From NCBI RefSeq assembly GCF_031143425.1, contig NC_090446.1:1022647066-1022711065 (forward strand): a stretch of DNA of 64,000 bases. The letters run 5' to 3'. The position numbers were made by a program, and so were the translations under genes. This DNA is from Pleurodeles waltl. Lineage: Eukaryota; Chordata; Amphibia; Caudata; Salamandridae. Of this stretch, positions 21,900-32,136 are shown one piece after another. The stretch's first letter is position 1. The number at the start of each line of letters is the position of its first letter. Below the pieces are notes generated by a model. That model was given only the letters and a program-made list of their open reading frames with translations, ran no database searches and had not been told where the DNA came from.

Positions 21900-23450
21900 A
21901 TTTTCGTTCTCTAAACAGTTGCTTTAATCATGCTCTGTTCCTCATCTTCCTTTCCTCTCAGCTGCTAGCTCTGGCAGCATGCATTGTGAATTTGGAACTC
22001 AGCTGTAATCAGTTATTATAGTTGAGTTCTGTAGTATTTTTTTTATCATATGTGACTGGTTGTGTCACAAGTACCCCTTGCCATATATTATAAGGATATT
22101 GCAAGTTACCAAAGATTTCCGTGGCCATATAGAAGAACAAGAATTAAGGCCGAGCTGCTTTGTAAGGTTATGGAATGCCGAGGTGATTTGCAATGTCTTT
22201 ATCATGTGCAGTATGGGAAGTTTATTCCCTATAATATTTGGTCATATCATGACCTTTACCTCAAGCCATTTAAATCCTTGGTGCATAGTTCTTTCATATG
22301 ACAGTGAGAGCATGTTTGCAAACAGGAAGAATAAAACTAGAACTCTCTAGTGCAAAAACACACATCAAAAAAGCAGATAGATATTTGTTGCAAAAAGGTA
22401 TTAGAATCAGTTTAATACAAGTCAGTTTTTTAAAAGCAAAGGGGCATAGTTTGGAATGTGTAGAAACATGCAGAAAGTTTCTAACCTTTCTATGTTTACC
22501 TAAGGAGTGCAAAAGAAGACACATGTGACAATAAATATATCGTTCCTGCTTGACAATGTAGAGCTGGAAAAACAAAACAGAATTAAGAAAAGCCACTTTT
22601 CATTTTCTTTTATTAAACAGCAGCTTTAATTATGCTCAATAAACTGACCTGTCTTCCCCTCAGCTACTGGCTCTGGCAGTAGGCACTGTGACATGAAAAT
22701 TCTACTGTAATAAGTTATTACAGTTGAGTTATAATGTAATTTTTATTGTAGGCATCTGAATGCCCTACTAGTTGCCAATTTTAAGAAATAACAGACACGT
22801 TTTTATACCCTGATTGCAGAATACCATGTATTATAAAGAAATGTGAGAGAGGTTTTATACAGGGTTTGCAGAATCCCATGTATTATTTCATTATAATGTA
22901 CGCCAGGAGGCACTTCATTCTTTTTAATACAAGGTCACACCATAACCCTTCGCACAAACATCTTAAATTATTGGTATGTTGCTCTTTAATGTAAAATAGG
23001 GTGTTTGTAAACATGAAAAATAAAATCAGAATCTCCCGTGAAAATTAAACTCATCAAAAAGCTGTTAGAAAAAAAATGCTGTAGCTTAGTTTGGGTAGAA
23101 ACATGCAGAGAGATTCTAACGTTCCTTCATTTGCCTAAAATGTGAAAAATTAAACGTTACCATAAATATCTACTATGTGCTTTTCTCTTTACATCCAAAA
23201 AAACAGAGCAGAAGGAGGAAAAGCCATGTTTATTTTTTTTTTTAAGTGCAGCTCAAACTTAGCTGTCTTTCCTGGTTCTGTCAACAGGCACTGATATGTC
23301 AAAATGCAACTGTCAGAAGTTATTATAGTTGAAAGGCTTTGTCATTTCTTTATTACAGGCATCAGGGGACTTCACAGGTCACCTGTAATATAATAAGCAA
23401 ATAAGAGATAGGCTTTGATACAGAGATTGCATGCTCCCATGTACGCCTAC
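21900..23450 (+). repeat. Degenerate tandem array, units about 600-700 bp
   Basis: Three diverged units can be aligned by eye. CTCTGGCAG(C/T)A recurs near 21970 and 22668, with a weaker match near 23275. GAAACATGCAG occurs near 22462 and 23100. GTTTG(C/T)AAACA occurs near 22312 and 23005. The array starts in mid-unit at 21900, where it continues the unit broken at 9170 by the LINE. No coding sequence is seen; the short open frames are not conserved between units. Confidence 0.6.
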
Positions 23451-23516
23451 ACATCTATCTATCTATCTATCTGTCTGTGTGTGAGTGTGTGTATGTGTAT
23501 ATATATATATATATAT
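23451..23516. repeat. Compound microsatellite (ATCT)n(TG)n(TA)n
   Basis: Tetranucleotide ATCT repeats pass into TG and then TA repeats, ending exactly where the DIRS left terminal repeat begins. A pure TA tract also adjoins the right end of that element (29419-29482). Confidence 0.9.
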
Positions 23517-23700
23517 GTTCGGTGGCATGTGTAGCTGCAGATACACATGCTGTGCATAGTCCGCCGTCTGGTGTTGGGTCGGAGTGTTACAAGTTGTTTT
23601 TCTTCGAAGAAGTCTTTTCGAGTCACGAGACAGAGGGACTCGTCCTCTTTGTTTCCATTGCGCATGGGCGTCGACTCCATCTTCGATTGTTTTTTTTCCG
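23517..23700 (+). repeat. DIRS left inverted terminal repeat
   Basis: The segment from GTTCGGTGGCATG to about 23700 is the reverse complement, with a few mismatches, of 29211-29389. Its outermost 43 bases (23517-23559) are matched perfectly in inverse orientation inside the element at 28946-28988. Confidence 0.9.
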
Positions 23701-23909
23701 CCATCGGGTTCGGACGTGTTCCTTTTCGCTCCGTGTTTCGGGACGGAAAAAATAGTCAGAACTTCGGAAAACTACGTCGGTATTGTTTCGCTCGGTATCG
23801 GGTTAGATAGAATCGACACCGAATCGTGAAGAGCTCCGGAAGCCCTTCGGGGTAATTTCGATCCCCTGTCGGGGCCTGGTCGGCCCGACCGCGTGTAACA
23901 TCGAGGCTG

Positions 23910-25959
23910 ATGGAACGGACCCCGTTCCGATTCTGTCCTAAATGCCAAAATAAATATCCATATACAGACCAACATTTGGTCTGTAACTTGTGCCTGTCGC
24001 CCGAGCACAAGGAAGAGACGTGTGAGGCCTGTCGAGCGTTTCGGTCGAGGAAAACGCTCCGTGACCGAAGAGCCAGAAGATTGCAGATGGCGTCCACGCC
24101 GACAGAACGACGAGGGTTCGAGGAACAGGGAGAAGAAGAAGAAGCCTTCTCCATCCATGAATCGGACTCGGAAGAATTTGACGTCGAGGAAACCGTGAGT
24201 AAAACGTCGAAGCAAGCACCACACGGAAAAACAGACAAGGCCCAGGGGACGCCACTGCCGGCAGGCCATGGCACAACCCATAAAGTAGGTGACCGTCCAT
24301 CGGCACCGAAAAAGGCCGAACTGGTGCCGAGGTCGTCCGACTCGGGTCGAGACACAGGCACGCAGCACTCTCGGGACCGAGAAAGTGCTGCTGAAAAAAG
24401 TCGGCACCGAGACAGCGGAACCCAGGCTGCTCGGCCCAGAGACAGCGGCACTGAGGATGGTCGACGCCGAGAAAGTTCGACACCGAAAAAGAGAAAATTC
24501 TCCTCGGAGCCGAAAACAACCAAAGAGACAGTTTCGGTGCCAAAACGCCCAGCAACCGAACCGACAGCCAGTTCGTACTCAGAGGAACAATCACTGTCCT
24601 CCCAAATGCGCAAACATAGGTTTGAAGAAGAGTTACAAACCACAGATGTAGACCATACCCAAAAACGGATCTTCATACAAAGTGGTACAGGGAAGATCAG
24701 CACTCTTCCCCCAATCAGGAGAAAAAGGAAACTTGATTTCCAAACTCATGAAAAGACACCACAAGCAAAAGTGGTAAAGAAGGTAACTCCACCACCCTCT
24801 CCACCACAAATAACTCATACATCACCGGCACAGACTCCGTCACATTCACCGGATCATACCACCATGAGCCAAGATGACCAAGATGCTTGGGATCTCTATG
24901 ACGCCCCAGTATCAGACAATAGCCCTGAGGCGTACCCTACCAAGCCCTCACCACCTGAGGACAGTACAGCGTATGCACAGGTGGTAGCTAGGGCAGCAGA
25001 GTTCCATAACGTGTCGTTACACTCAGAGCCTGTCGAGGATGACTTCCTTTTCAACACCCTCTCCTCCACCCATAGCAATTATCAAAGCCTTCCTATGCTC
25101 CCAGGAATGCTAAGGCACGCAAAACAGATCTTTAAAGAACCTGTCAAAAGCAGAGCGATAACTCCAAGGGTGGAAAAGAAATATAAAGCACCACCCACGG
25201 ACCCTGCTTTTATCACATCACAACTGCCACCAGATTCAGTTGTAGTAGGAGCAGATCGTAAAAGGGCCAACTCGCACACATCAGCGACGCACCACCACCG
25301 GACAAAGAGAGCCGCAAGTTCGACGCAGCTGGCAAAAGGGTTGCAGTAGAAGCTGCAAACCAGTGGCGCATCGCTAACTCGCAGGTGCTCCTAGCGCGTT
25401 ATGACAGAGCCCATTGGGACGAGATGCAGCATCTCATCGAGCATCTACCCAAAGAACTCCAGAAACGGGCAAAACAAGTGGTTGAGGAGGGACAAAATAT
25501 CTCCAACAACCAAATACGTTCCTCTATGGATGCAGCGGATACAGCTGCAAGAACAATCAATACCGCGGTAACCATAAGGAGGCATGCATGGTTGCGCACA
25601 TCCGGCTTCAAGCCTGAGATACAACAGGCAGTGCTCAATATGCCGTTCAATGAACAAGAATTGTTTGGACCCGAAGTTGACACGGCAATTGAGAAATTGA
25701 AAAAAGACACGGACACAGCCAAGGCCATGGGCGCACTCTATTCCCCGCAGGGCAGAGGCACTTTCGGGACCTTTCGTAAAACAACCTTCAGAGGGGGGTT
25801 TCGAGGTCAAGCCACACAAGCCAGTACCTCACAAACAACACGTCTACCTATCAGGGACAGTACCAAAGGGGAGGCTTTCGGGGCCAATACAGAGGGGGAC
25901 AATTCCCTAGAAACCGGGGAAAATTTCAAAGTTCAAAGACCCCTCAGACAAAACAGTGA
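23910..25959 (+). pseudogene. DIRS gag-like protein (two frameshifts)
   Basis: ATG at 23910 starts a protein with an N-terminal Cys/His cluster (C9, C12, H22, C25, C28, H33, C38, C41) followed by a basic RSRKTLRDRRARR segment and a long Ser/Arg/Asp-Glu-rich spacer. This frame runs to 25349, but conserved gag sequence leaves it near 25280. The adjacent frame then carries PPPDKESRKFDAAGKRVA and continues through AANQWRIANSQ, the DRAHWDEMQ helix region and an FRGGFRG motif near 25800. A second frame change leads to an Arg/Gly-rich tail (QYQRGGFRGQYRGGQF) ending in TGA at 25957-25959. The gag product would package element RNA. The same N-terminal domain recurs in the second DIRS copy at 29845. 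Confidence 0.8.
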
Positions 25960-25981
25960 CTTACAAGTCACTCAACCCCTT

Positions 25982-27859
25982 CACACAACACCAGTGGGGG
26001 GAAGACTAAGCCAGTTCTACAAATCTTGGGAGGAGATAACAACAGACACTTGGGTCTTAGCAATTATCCGACATGGTTATTGCATAGAATTTCTCCAACT
26101 CCCTCCAAATGTCCCACCAAAAACACAGAATATGTCAAAACAGCATTTAGACCTTCTAGAACTGGAAGTTCAAGCATTACTGCAAAAGGACGCAATATAA
26201 TTCGTACCAGCTACACAAAGGAACACAGGAGTTTACTCACTGTACTTTCTAATACCAAAAAAAGACAAGACACTGAGACCAATCTTAGATCTCAGAACAC
26301 TAAACACCTACATCAAATCGGAACACTTTCACATGGTCACGCTACAAGACGTATTACCACTGATGAAACAACAAGACTACATGACAACCTTAGATCTAAA
26401 AGATGCGTATTTCCACATACCGGTACATCCCTCACACAGGAAATACCTAAGGTTCGTATTCAAGGGAATACATTACCAATTCAAAGTGTTGCCATTCGGT
26501 ATAACAACCGCACCAAGAGTCTTTACAAAATGCCTAGCAGTAGTAGCTGCACATATCAGAAGACAGCAAATACACGTGTTCCCCTACTTAGACGATTGGC
26601 TAATCAAGACCACCTCCCTAACAAGGTGTTCTCAACACACAGATTATGTCATACAAACCCTCTACAAACTGGGTTTCTCCATCAACTATACAAAATCACA
26701 CATTCTGCCATGCCAAACACAGCAATACTTAGGAGCGACAATCAACACAACAAAAGGGATAGCCACTCCAAGTCCACAAAGGGTTCAACATTTTTACAAA
26801 GTTTTACAGGCCATGTATCCGACACAAAAGATACATGCAAAGATGGTGTTAAAACTCCTAGGCATGATGTCCTCATGCATAGCCATTATCCCAAACGCAA
26901 GACTGCACATGAGGCCCTTACAACAGTGCCTAGCATCACAATGGTCACATGCACAGGGTCACCTTCTAGATCTGGTGTTGATAGACCGCCAAACATACAT
27001 CTCGCTTCTATGGTGGAACAGTATAAATTTAAACAAAGGGCGGCCTTTCCAAGACCCAGTGCCACAATACGTGATAACAACAGATGCTTCCATGACAGGG
27101 TGGGGAGCACACCTCAATCAACACAGCATCCAAGGACAATGGGACGTACATCAAAGAAAGCTTCATATAAATCACCTCGAATTGTTAGCAGTATTCCTAG
27201 CGTTGAAAACATTTCAACCCATCATAATCCACAAGTACATTCTCGTCAAAACAGACAACATGACAACAATGTATTATCTAAACAAACAGGGGGGAACACA
27301 CTCAACACAGCTGTGTCTCCTAGCACAAAAGATATGGCAGTGGTCGATTCACAACCACATTCGCCTAATAGCACAGTTTATTCCAGGGATCCAGAATCAA
27401 CTAGCAGACAATCTCTCTCGAGATCATCAACAGGTACACGAATGGGAGATTCACCCCCAAATTCTAAACACTTATTTCCAAATTTGGGGAACACCTCAAA
27501 TAGACCTATTTGCAACAAAAGAGAACGCAAAATGCCAAAACTTTGCATCCAGGTTCCCACACCGGCAGTCTCAAGGCAATGCTCTATGGATGAATTGGTC
27601 AGGGATATTTGCGTACGCTTTTCCCCCTCTCCCTCTCCTTCCATATCTAGTAAACAGATTGAGTCAAAACAAACTCAAACTCATACTAATAGCACCTACA
27701 TGGGCAAGACAACCTTGGTATACGACACTACTAGACCTGTCGGTAGTGCCTCATATCAAACTACCCAACAGACCAGATCTGTTAACACAGCACAAACAAC
27801 AGATCAGGCATCCAAACCCAGCATCGCTGAATCTAGCAATCTGGCTCCTGAAATCCTAG
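25982..27859 (+). pseudogene. DIRS reverse transcriptase, RNase H and methyltransferase-like domain
   Basis: The frame contains GGRLSQFYKSWEE near 26000, a TAA at 26198-26200 where a glutamate-type codon is expected (AI*FVP), and then an uninterrupted run to 27859. Counting from ATG 26333, the RT has motif A D21 (LDLKDAYFHIP) and YLDD at 85-88. RNase H has D251, E283, D308 and D359. From about residue 385 there is the DIRS-specific domain likened to N6-adenine methyltransferases (DLFATKENAKCQNF, YAFPPLPLLP, LILIAPTWARQPW). Apart from the one nonsense codon it looks intact. The tyrosine recombinase follows in an overlapping frame. Confidence 0.88.
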
Positions 27860-28911
27860 AGTTTGGACACTTAAACCTCACACAAGAATGTATGGAGGTC
27901 ATAAAACAAGCTAGAAGGCCATCCACTAGACACTGCTATGCAAGTAAATGGAAAAGATTTGTTTGCTACTGCCATAATAATCAAGTTCAACCATTACATG
28001 CATCTCCAAAGGACGTAGTAGGATACTTACTACATTTGCAGAAATCAAATCTGGCCTTCTCTTCCATAAAGATACATCTCGCAGCAATATCTGCATACCT
28101 ACAGATTACCCATTCAACCTCACTGTTTAGAATTCCTGTCATTAAAGCGTTTATGGAAGGCCTAAAGAGAATTATACCACCAAGAACACCACCTGTTCCT
28201 TCATGGAACCTCAACATTGTCTTAACAAGACTCATGGGTCCACCTTTCGAACCCATGCATTCTTGCGAAATACAGTACCTAACGTGGAAGGTTGCATTTC
28301 TCATTGCCATTACATCTCTAAGAAGAGTAAGTGAAATTCAGGCGTTTACTATACAAGAACCATTTATTCAAATACACAAAAATAAGGTAGTTCTAAGAAC
28401 CAATCCAAAATTTTTACCAAAAGTAATCTCACTGTTCCACTTAAATCAAACAGTAGAACTACCAGTGTTCTTTCCACAGCCAGACTCAATAGCTGAAAGG
28501 GCGCTACATACATTAGACATTAAAAGAGCACTAATGTACTACACTGACAGAACAAAACTAATTAGGAAAACAAAACAACTATTTATTGCATTCCAAAAAC
28601 CTCATACAGGAAACCCAATATCGAAACAAGGTATAGCCAGATGGATAGTTAAGTGCATCCAAACCTGCTACCTTAAAGCAAAAAGAGAGCTGCCCATTAC
28701 ACCAAAGGCACACTCAACCAGAAAGAAAGGCGCTACCATGGCCTTCTTAGGAAATATTCCAATGAACAAAATATGTAAGGCAGCAACATGGTCTACGCCT
28801 CACACATTTACTAAGCACTACTGTGTAGACGTGCTATCTGCACAACAAGCCACAGTAGGTCAAGCTGTACTAAGAACTTTATTTCAAACTACTTCCACTC
28901 CTACAGGCTGA
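27808..28911 (+). CDS. DIRS tyrosine recombinase
   Basis: This lies in the -1 frame relative to RT and overlaps its end. The core-binding domain (ARRPSTRHCYASKWKRFVCY near 27910-27970) precedes the catalytic domain. That domain has the first arginine in TSLRRVSEIQAF near 28325, the H-x-x-R box HSTR at 28711-28722, the W/H position in KAATWSTPHT near 28790, and the nucleophile tyrosine at 28819-28821 (in FTKHYCVDV). The tetrad R-H-R-Y and the characteristic order are complete and no stop interrupts it, so this domain could be functional as sequence. It would integrate a circular cDNA by site-specific strand exchange, without making a target duplication. The start codon is not clear: the frame is open far upstream (to 26026), and translation probably depends on overlap or frameshifting. 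Confidence 0.9.
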   Translation, partial: ASKPSIAESSNLAPEILEFGHLNLTQECMEVIKQARRPSTRHCYASKWKRFVCYCHNNQVQPLHASPKDVVGYLLHLQKSNLAFSSIKIHLAAISAYLQITHSTSLFRIPVIKAFMEGLKRIIPPRTPPVPSWNLNIVLTRLMGPPFEPMHSCEIQYLTWKVAFLIAITSLRRVSEIQAFTIQEPFIQIHKNKVVLRTNPKFLPKVISLFHLNQTVELPVFFPQPDSIAERALHTLDIKRALMYYTDRTKLIRKTKQLFIAFQKPHTGNPISKQGIARWIVKCIQTCYLKAKRELPITPKAHSTRKKGATMAFLGNIPMNKICKAATWSTPHTFTKHYCVDVLSAQQATVGQAVLRTLFQTTSTPTG

Positions 28912-28945
28912 ACCACCGCTTTTGGGGAGATAACTGCTTACTAGT

Positions 28946-29050
28946 CTATGCACAGCATGTGTATCTGCAGCTACACATGCCACCGAACGGAAAATGTCAC
29001 TTACCCAGTGTACATCTGTTCGTGGCATTAGTCGCTGCAGATTCACATGC
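28946..29050 (+). other. DIRS internal complementary region
   Basis: 28946-28988 is a perfect 43-base reverse complement of the outer left terminus (23517-23559). The adjoining 28989-29050 is a perfect 62-base reverse complement of the outer right terminus (29357-29418). The two halves abut without a gap. This is exactly the template arrangement proposed for DIRS elements to rebuild both ends and form a circular intermediate. Confidence 0.93.
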
Positions 29051-29210
29051 GCCCACCCGCCTCCCCGGGAGCCTGTAGCCGTTTGGAAGTAGTATTCAAC
29101 ATTTGTACATTTGTAAATATGTTACCTTAACCTTTATTCTGTACATACTTATTCATTCCATTGCATGGGCACTATTACTAACATACACAACTCCTACCTC
29201 ACCCTCTGCG
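29051..29210 (+). other. DIRS 3' spacer between internal complementary region and right terminus
   Basis: Non-coding sequence lies between the internal complementary region and the right terminal repeat. I see no gene or regulatory motif that I can name. Confidence 0.5.
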
Positions 29211-29416
29211 GGGAAAACAATCGAAGATGGAGTCGACGCCCATGCGCAATGGAAACAAAGAGGAGGAGTCCCTCGGTCTCGTGACTCGAAAAGACTTCTT
29301 CGAAGAAAAACAACTTGTAACACTCCGACCCAACACCAGACGGCGGACTATGCACAGCATGTGAATCTGCAGCGACTAATGCCACGAACAGATGTACACT
29401 GGGTAAGTGACATTTT

Positions 29417-29418
<2 letters not shown>
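29211..29418 (-). repeat. DIRS right inverted terminal repeat with 29-bp extension
   Basis: 29211-29389 is the inverse of the left terminal repeat. The outermost 29 bases (29390-29418, ending ATTTTCC) are absent from the left end but represented in the internal complementary region. Unequal terminal repeats of this kind are normal for DIRS elements. Confidence 0.88.

Positions 29419-29482
<64 letters not shown>
29419..29482. repeat. (AT)n microsatellite between two DIRS copies
   Basis: About 31 AT dinucleotides separate the right end of the first DIRS element from the left end of the second. The pure tract suggests recent slippage. Confidence 0.97.
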
Positions 29483-29484
<2 letters not shown>

Positions 29485-31372
29485 GATGGCATGTGTAGCC
29501 GTAGATACACATGCTGTGCATAAGTCCGCCATCTAGCATTGGGCTCGGAGTGTTACAAGTTGTTTTTCTTTGAAGAAGCTTTTCGAGTCACGAGAACGAG
29601 TGACTCCTCCTCTCGGTGATAGTGCGCATGTGTATTGAGTCCTTTGTTAGATTGTTTTCTTTCCGCTATTGGGTTCAAACGTGTTCCCTGGTGAATCTCG
29701 GTTCAGTAATTCTAAACTTATTCTACCTTTTCTATAACATCGTCAGTATTGTTTTCAATCGTGTTTCCATCTATACTCGATCCGATTTTGACCCTCTGGG
29801 TCAAATTTCTCGTCCTTTTTAGGGCATACTTCAATGTAAGTCTGATGGAACGAACTCCGTTTCGATTCTGCCCTCGGTGTCACACAAAATTTCTGTACAC
29901 CGATCAACATTCCGTGTGTAATCTTTGTCTATCTCCAGAGCATCAAGAAGAGAATTATGAAGTCTGTAGATCTTTTCGATCTAAAAAGACTCTTCAGGAC
30001 CGTAGAACTCGTCGTCTTGAAATGGGGTCGAACACCACAGAAGACACACCGGATATCTTCGGTGAAGAACATGCTCAAGAAAAAGTTGGACAAGTGGCAG
30101 TCTTTTCCATCCAGGACTCCGACTTCGATGAACACTCCGATGACAACAGTCATTACGTGGCTCTGGCGCAGTACGTGAGTACAACTGCCCCATCGCACAA
30201 CACAAAAATGCATAAAAAGACTCCAGCACTAGTCGTCGATCCTGCACTGCCTTCGTACCATGTTCGCATTCGAAAAGAAAGTCCGGATGACCAGCCTTCG
30301 GGTTCGGCACCGAGATTCAGGGCTAAAATGCATTCGGCTTCAACCAAACGTACTCCTACACCAGTCTCGGAATCGAGCTGAAAATTCAAAGCACATCTTC
30401 AGAGCTGAAAAAATCAACAACATCTGCGGGCCGATGCTCTTGGTTCGATCAAAACACAAACCTTCGGAGTCAAAAGACATGGGTAGTAAACAAACTACTT
30501 CTACCCAGGAATCTATAGACATACAACCTATTCAAGAGGTGAGGGATGCTAAACAGCGAATGAAACACATTCAAAAGGACACAGAAAGAATAATTGCTTC
30601 CCCTCCAATGTCCTTTAAATGGAAATTTACTTTTAAAGACACTTCAAAAGATGTACCTCCATCAAAGAAGGGCTTCAAAGACCAACAACAGGAAGAGGCT
30701 ACAAAGCATAAACAGCCTTCACCACCACATTATCCTGTTATCCCTTCCACACCACCACCATCACCTACATATGAAGCACAGGTATCACCAGACACATCCT
30801 CAATTTCACCACATAGGGATGATCTTGGTGATGACCAGCAGGATACAGATCCATGGGATATATATATGACTCTGATCCCATTCTACCAAATGACCCACAT
30901 CTATAACCCTGCCAGACCCTTACCACCAGAAAACACTACTACATACAATCAAGTAGTGGCTCAAGCTGCAGCCTTTCATAATGTACAAATGCATACAGAT
31001 CAGAGCAAGATTTCCTTTTTGACACACTAGCATTGACACATAAACAATATGCTCAGACATGCTTCTGATATCTTTCAAGAGCCTGTTAAAGCTAGGATTA
31101 TCACTCCTATAGTGGATAAAAATATAAACCAGCACCCTCAGACCCTTTGTTTATAAGAACCCAATTACCTCCTGATTAAATTGTAGTTGGTGCAGCAAGG
31201 AAAAGGGCTAACAGTCAGTCCAGCTGAGATGCCCCTCCTCTGGATTAAGAAAGTAGGATGATAGATGCAGCTGGAAAAATAGCGAATTTACAAGCTCTTT
31301 TGGCTAGATATGATAGAGCACACTGGGATGAAATGGAAGAGCTATTACAATACCTTCCCCAGAACATCAAAA
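29483..31372 (+). mobile_element. Second DIRS-type element, 3'-truncated and decayed
   Basis: The left terminal repeat (from TTGATGGCATGTGTAGCC) is clearly related to that at 23517 but diverged. Gag follows, and homology ends near 31372 within the segment DRAHWDEMEELLQYLP, matching 25410-25450 of the first copy. RT, YR and right terminal repeat are missing, and the next sequence belongs to an unrelated repeat. It is older than its neighbour. Confidence 0.85.
29845..31372 (+). pseudogene. DIRS gag remnant (second copy)
   Basis: ATG at 29845 begins the same Cys/His domain as the first copy (RFCPRCHTKFLYTDQHSVCN) and basic segment. The frame ends at 30381. Homologous sequence continues in other frames, for instance NTTTYNQVVAQAAAFHNVQM near 30950, and with more stops to 31372. 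At least two frameshifts are needed. Comparison with the first copy shows which changes are decay, because the conserved blocks keep their spacing. Confidence 0.75.
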
Positions 31373-31384
31373 AAGAGGACAGTA

Positions 31385-32136
31385 GATAGAAAGCTTGTGG
31401 TTTTTTCCCTGAAAATACCATCAACAAAGGGTTTCTGGTGCTGAAATCACCATCTTCTCATCTTTCAGGAACGGGCAGACTTGAATCAGAAAACCACATT
31501 TTTCAACACAAATTTGGCATTTTACTGGGGCATACCCCATTTTTACTATTTTTGGTGCTTTCAGCCTCCTTCCAGTTAGTGACAGGAATGGGTGTGAAAC
31601 CAATGCTGTATCTCGGACAGCTAAACATTTCTGAAAACTAGACAAAATTCTGAATTCAGCAAGGGGTCATTTGTGTAGATCCTACAAGGTTTTCCTACAG
31701 AAAATAACAGCTAAAATAAAAAAATATTGAAATTGAGCTGAAAACAACAGCCATTTTTCTTTGTTTTACTCTGTAACTTTGTCCTGCGATGTCAGATTTT
31801 TTAAAGCAATATACCGTTATGTCTGCTGGACTCTTGTGGTAGCGGGGATATAAAGGGCTTGTAGGTTCATCAAGAACCCTAGGTACCCAGAGCCAATAAA
31901 TGAGCTGCACCCTGCAGTTGGTTTTCATTCTATACTGGGTATACAGCAATTAATTTGCTGAAATATGAAGAGTGAAAAATAGGTATCAAGAAAACCTTTG
32001 CATTTCCAAAATGGGGTCAAGATAAGGTTTGGAGGAGCAGTGGTTATTTGCACATCTCTGAATTCTGGGGTGCCCATACTAGCATGTGAATTGCAGGGCA
32101 TTTCTCAAATAGATGTCTTTTTTACACACTCTTATA
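31385..32136. repeat. Dispersed-repeat head upstream of the satellite (left part)
   Basis: This A/T-rich segment has no coding sequence. It belongs with 33700-33761: removing the Tc1-like insert joins ...CACACTCTTATA to TTTGGAAGGAAAAAATG, which then leads into the first 383-bp monomer without a break. I infer a dispersed element whose body is the tandem array. TATAAAGGGC near 31850 resembles a TATA box but is unsupported. Confidence 0.5.

Larger units (their letters stand above)
23517..29418 (+). mobile_element. DIRS-type tyrosine-recombinase retrotransposon, nearly complete
   Basis: The 5.9-kb element has, in order, a left inverted terminal repeat, gag, RT/RNase H, a methyltransferase-like domain, tyrosine recombinase, an internal complementary region and a right inverted terminal repeat. 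Inverted rather than direct terminal repeats, a YR instead of a DDE integrase, and the internal complementary region are the diagnostic features of DIRS elements (established knowledge). Only a few lesions are visible: two frameshifts in gag and one nonsense codon at the start of RT, while RT, RNase H and YR are otherwise open. This suggests relatively recent insertion. TA repeats flank both ends. Confidence 0.92.

Noticed and set aside
23756..24703. Long minus-strand open frames (up to 315 codons) opposite DIRS gag
   Set aside because: They are antisense shadows of the gag frame in biased, Ser/Arg/Asp-rich sequence, and show no motif.
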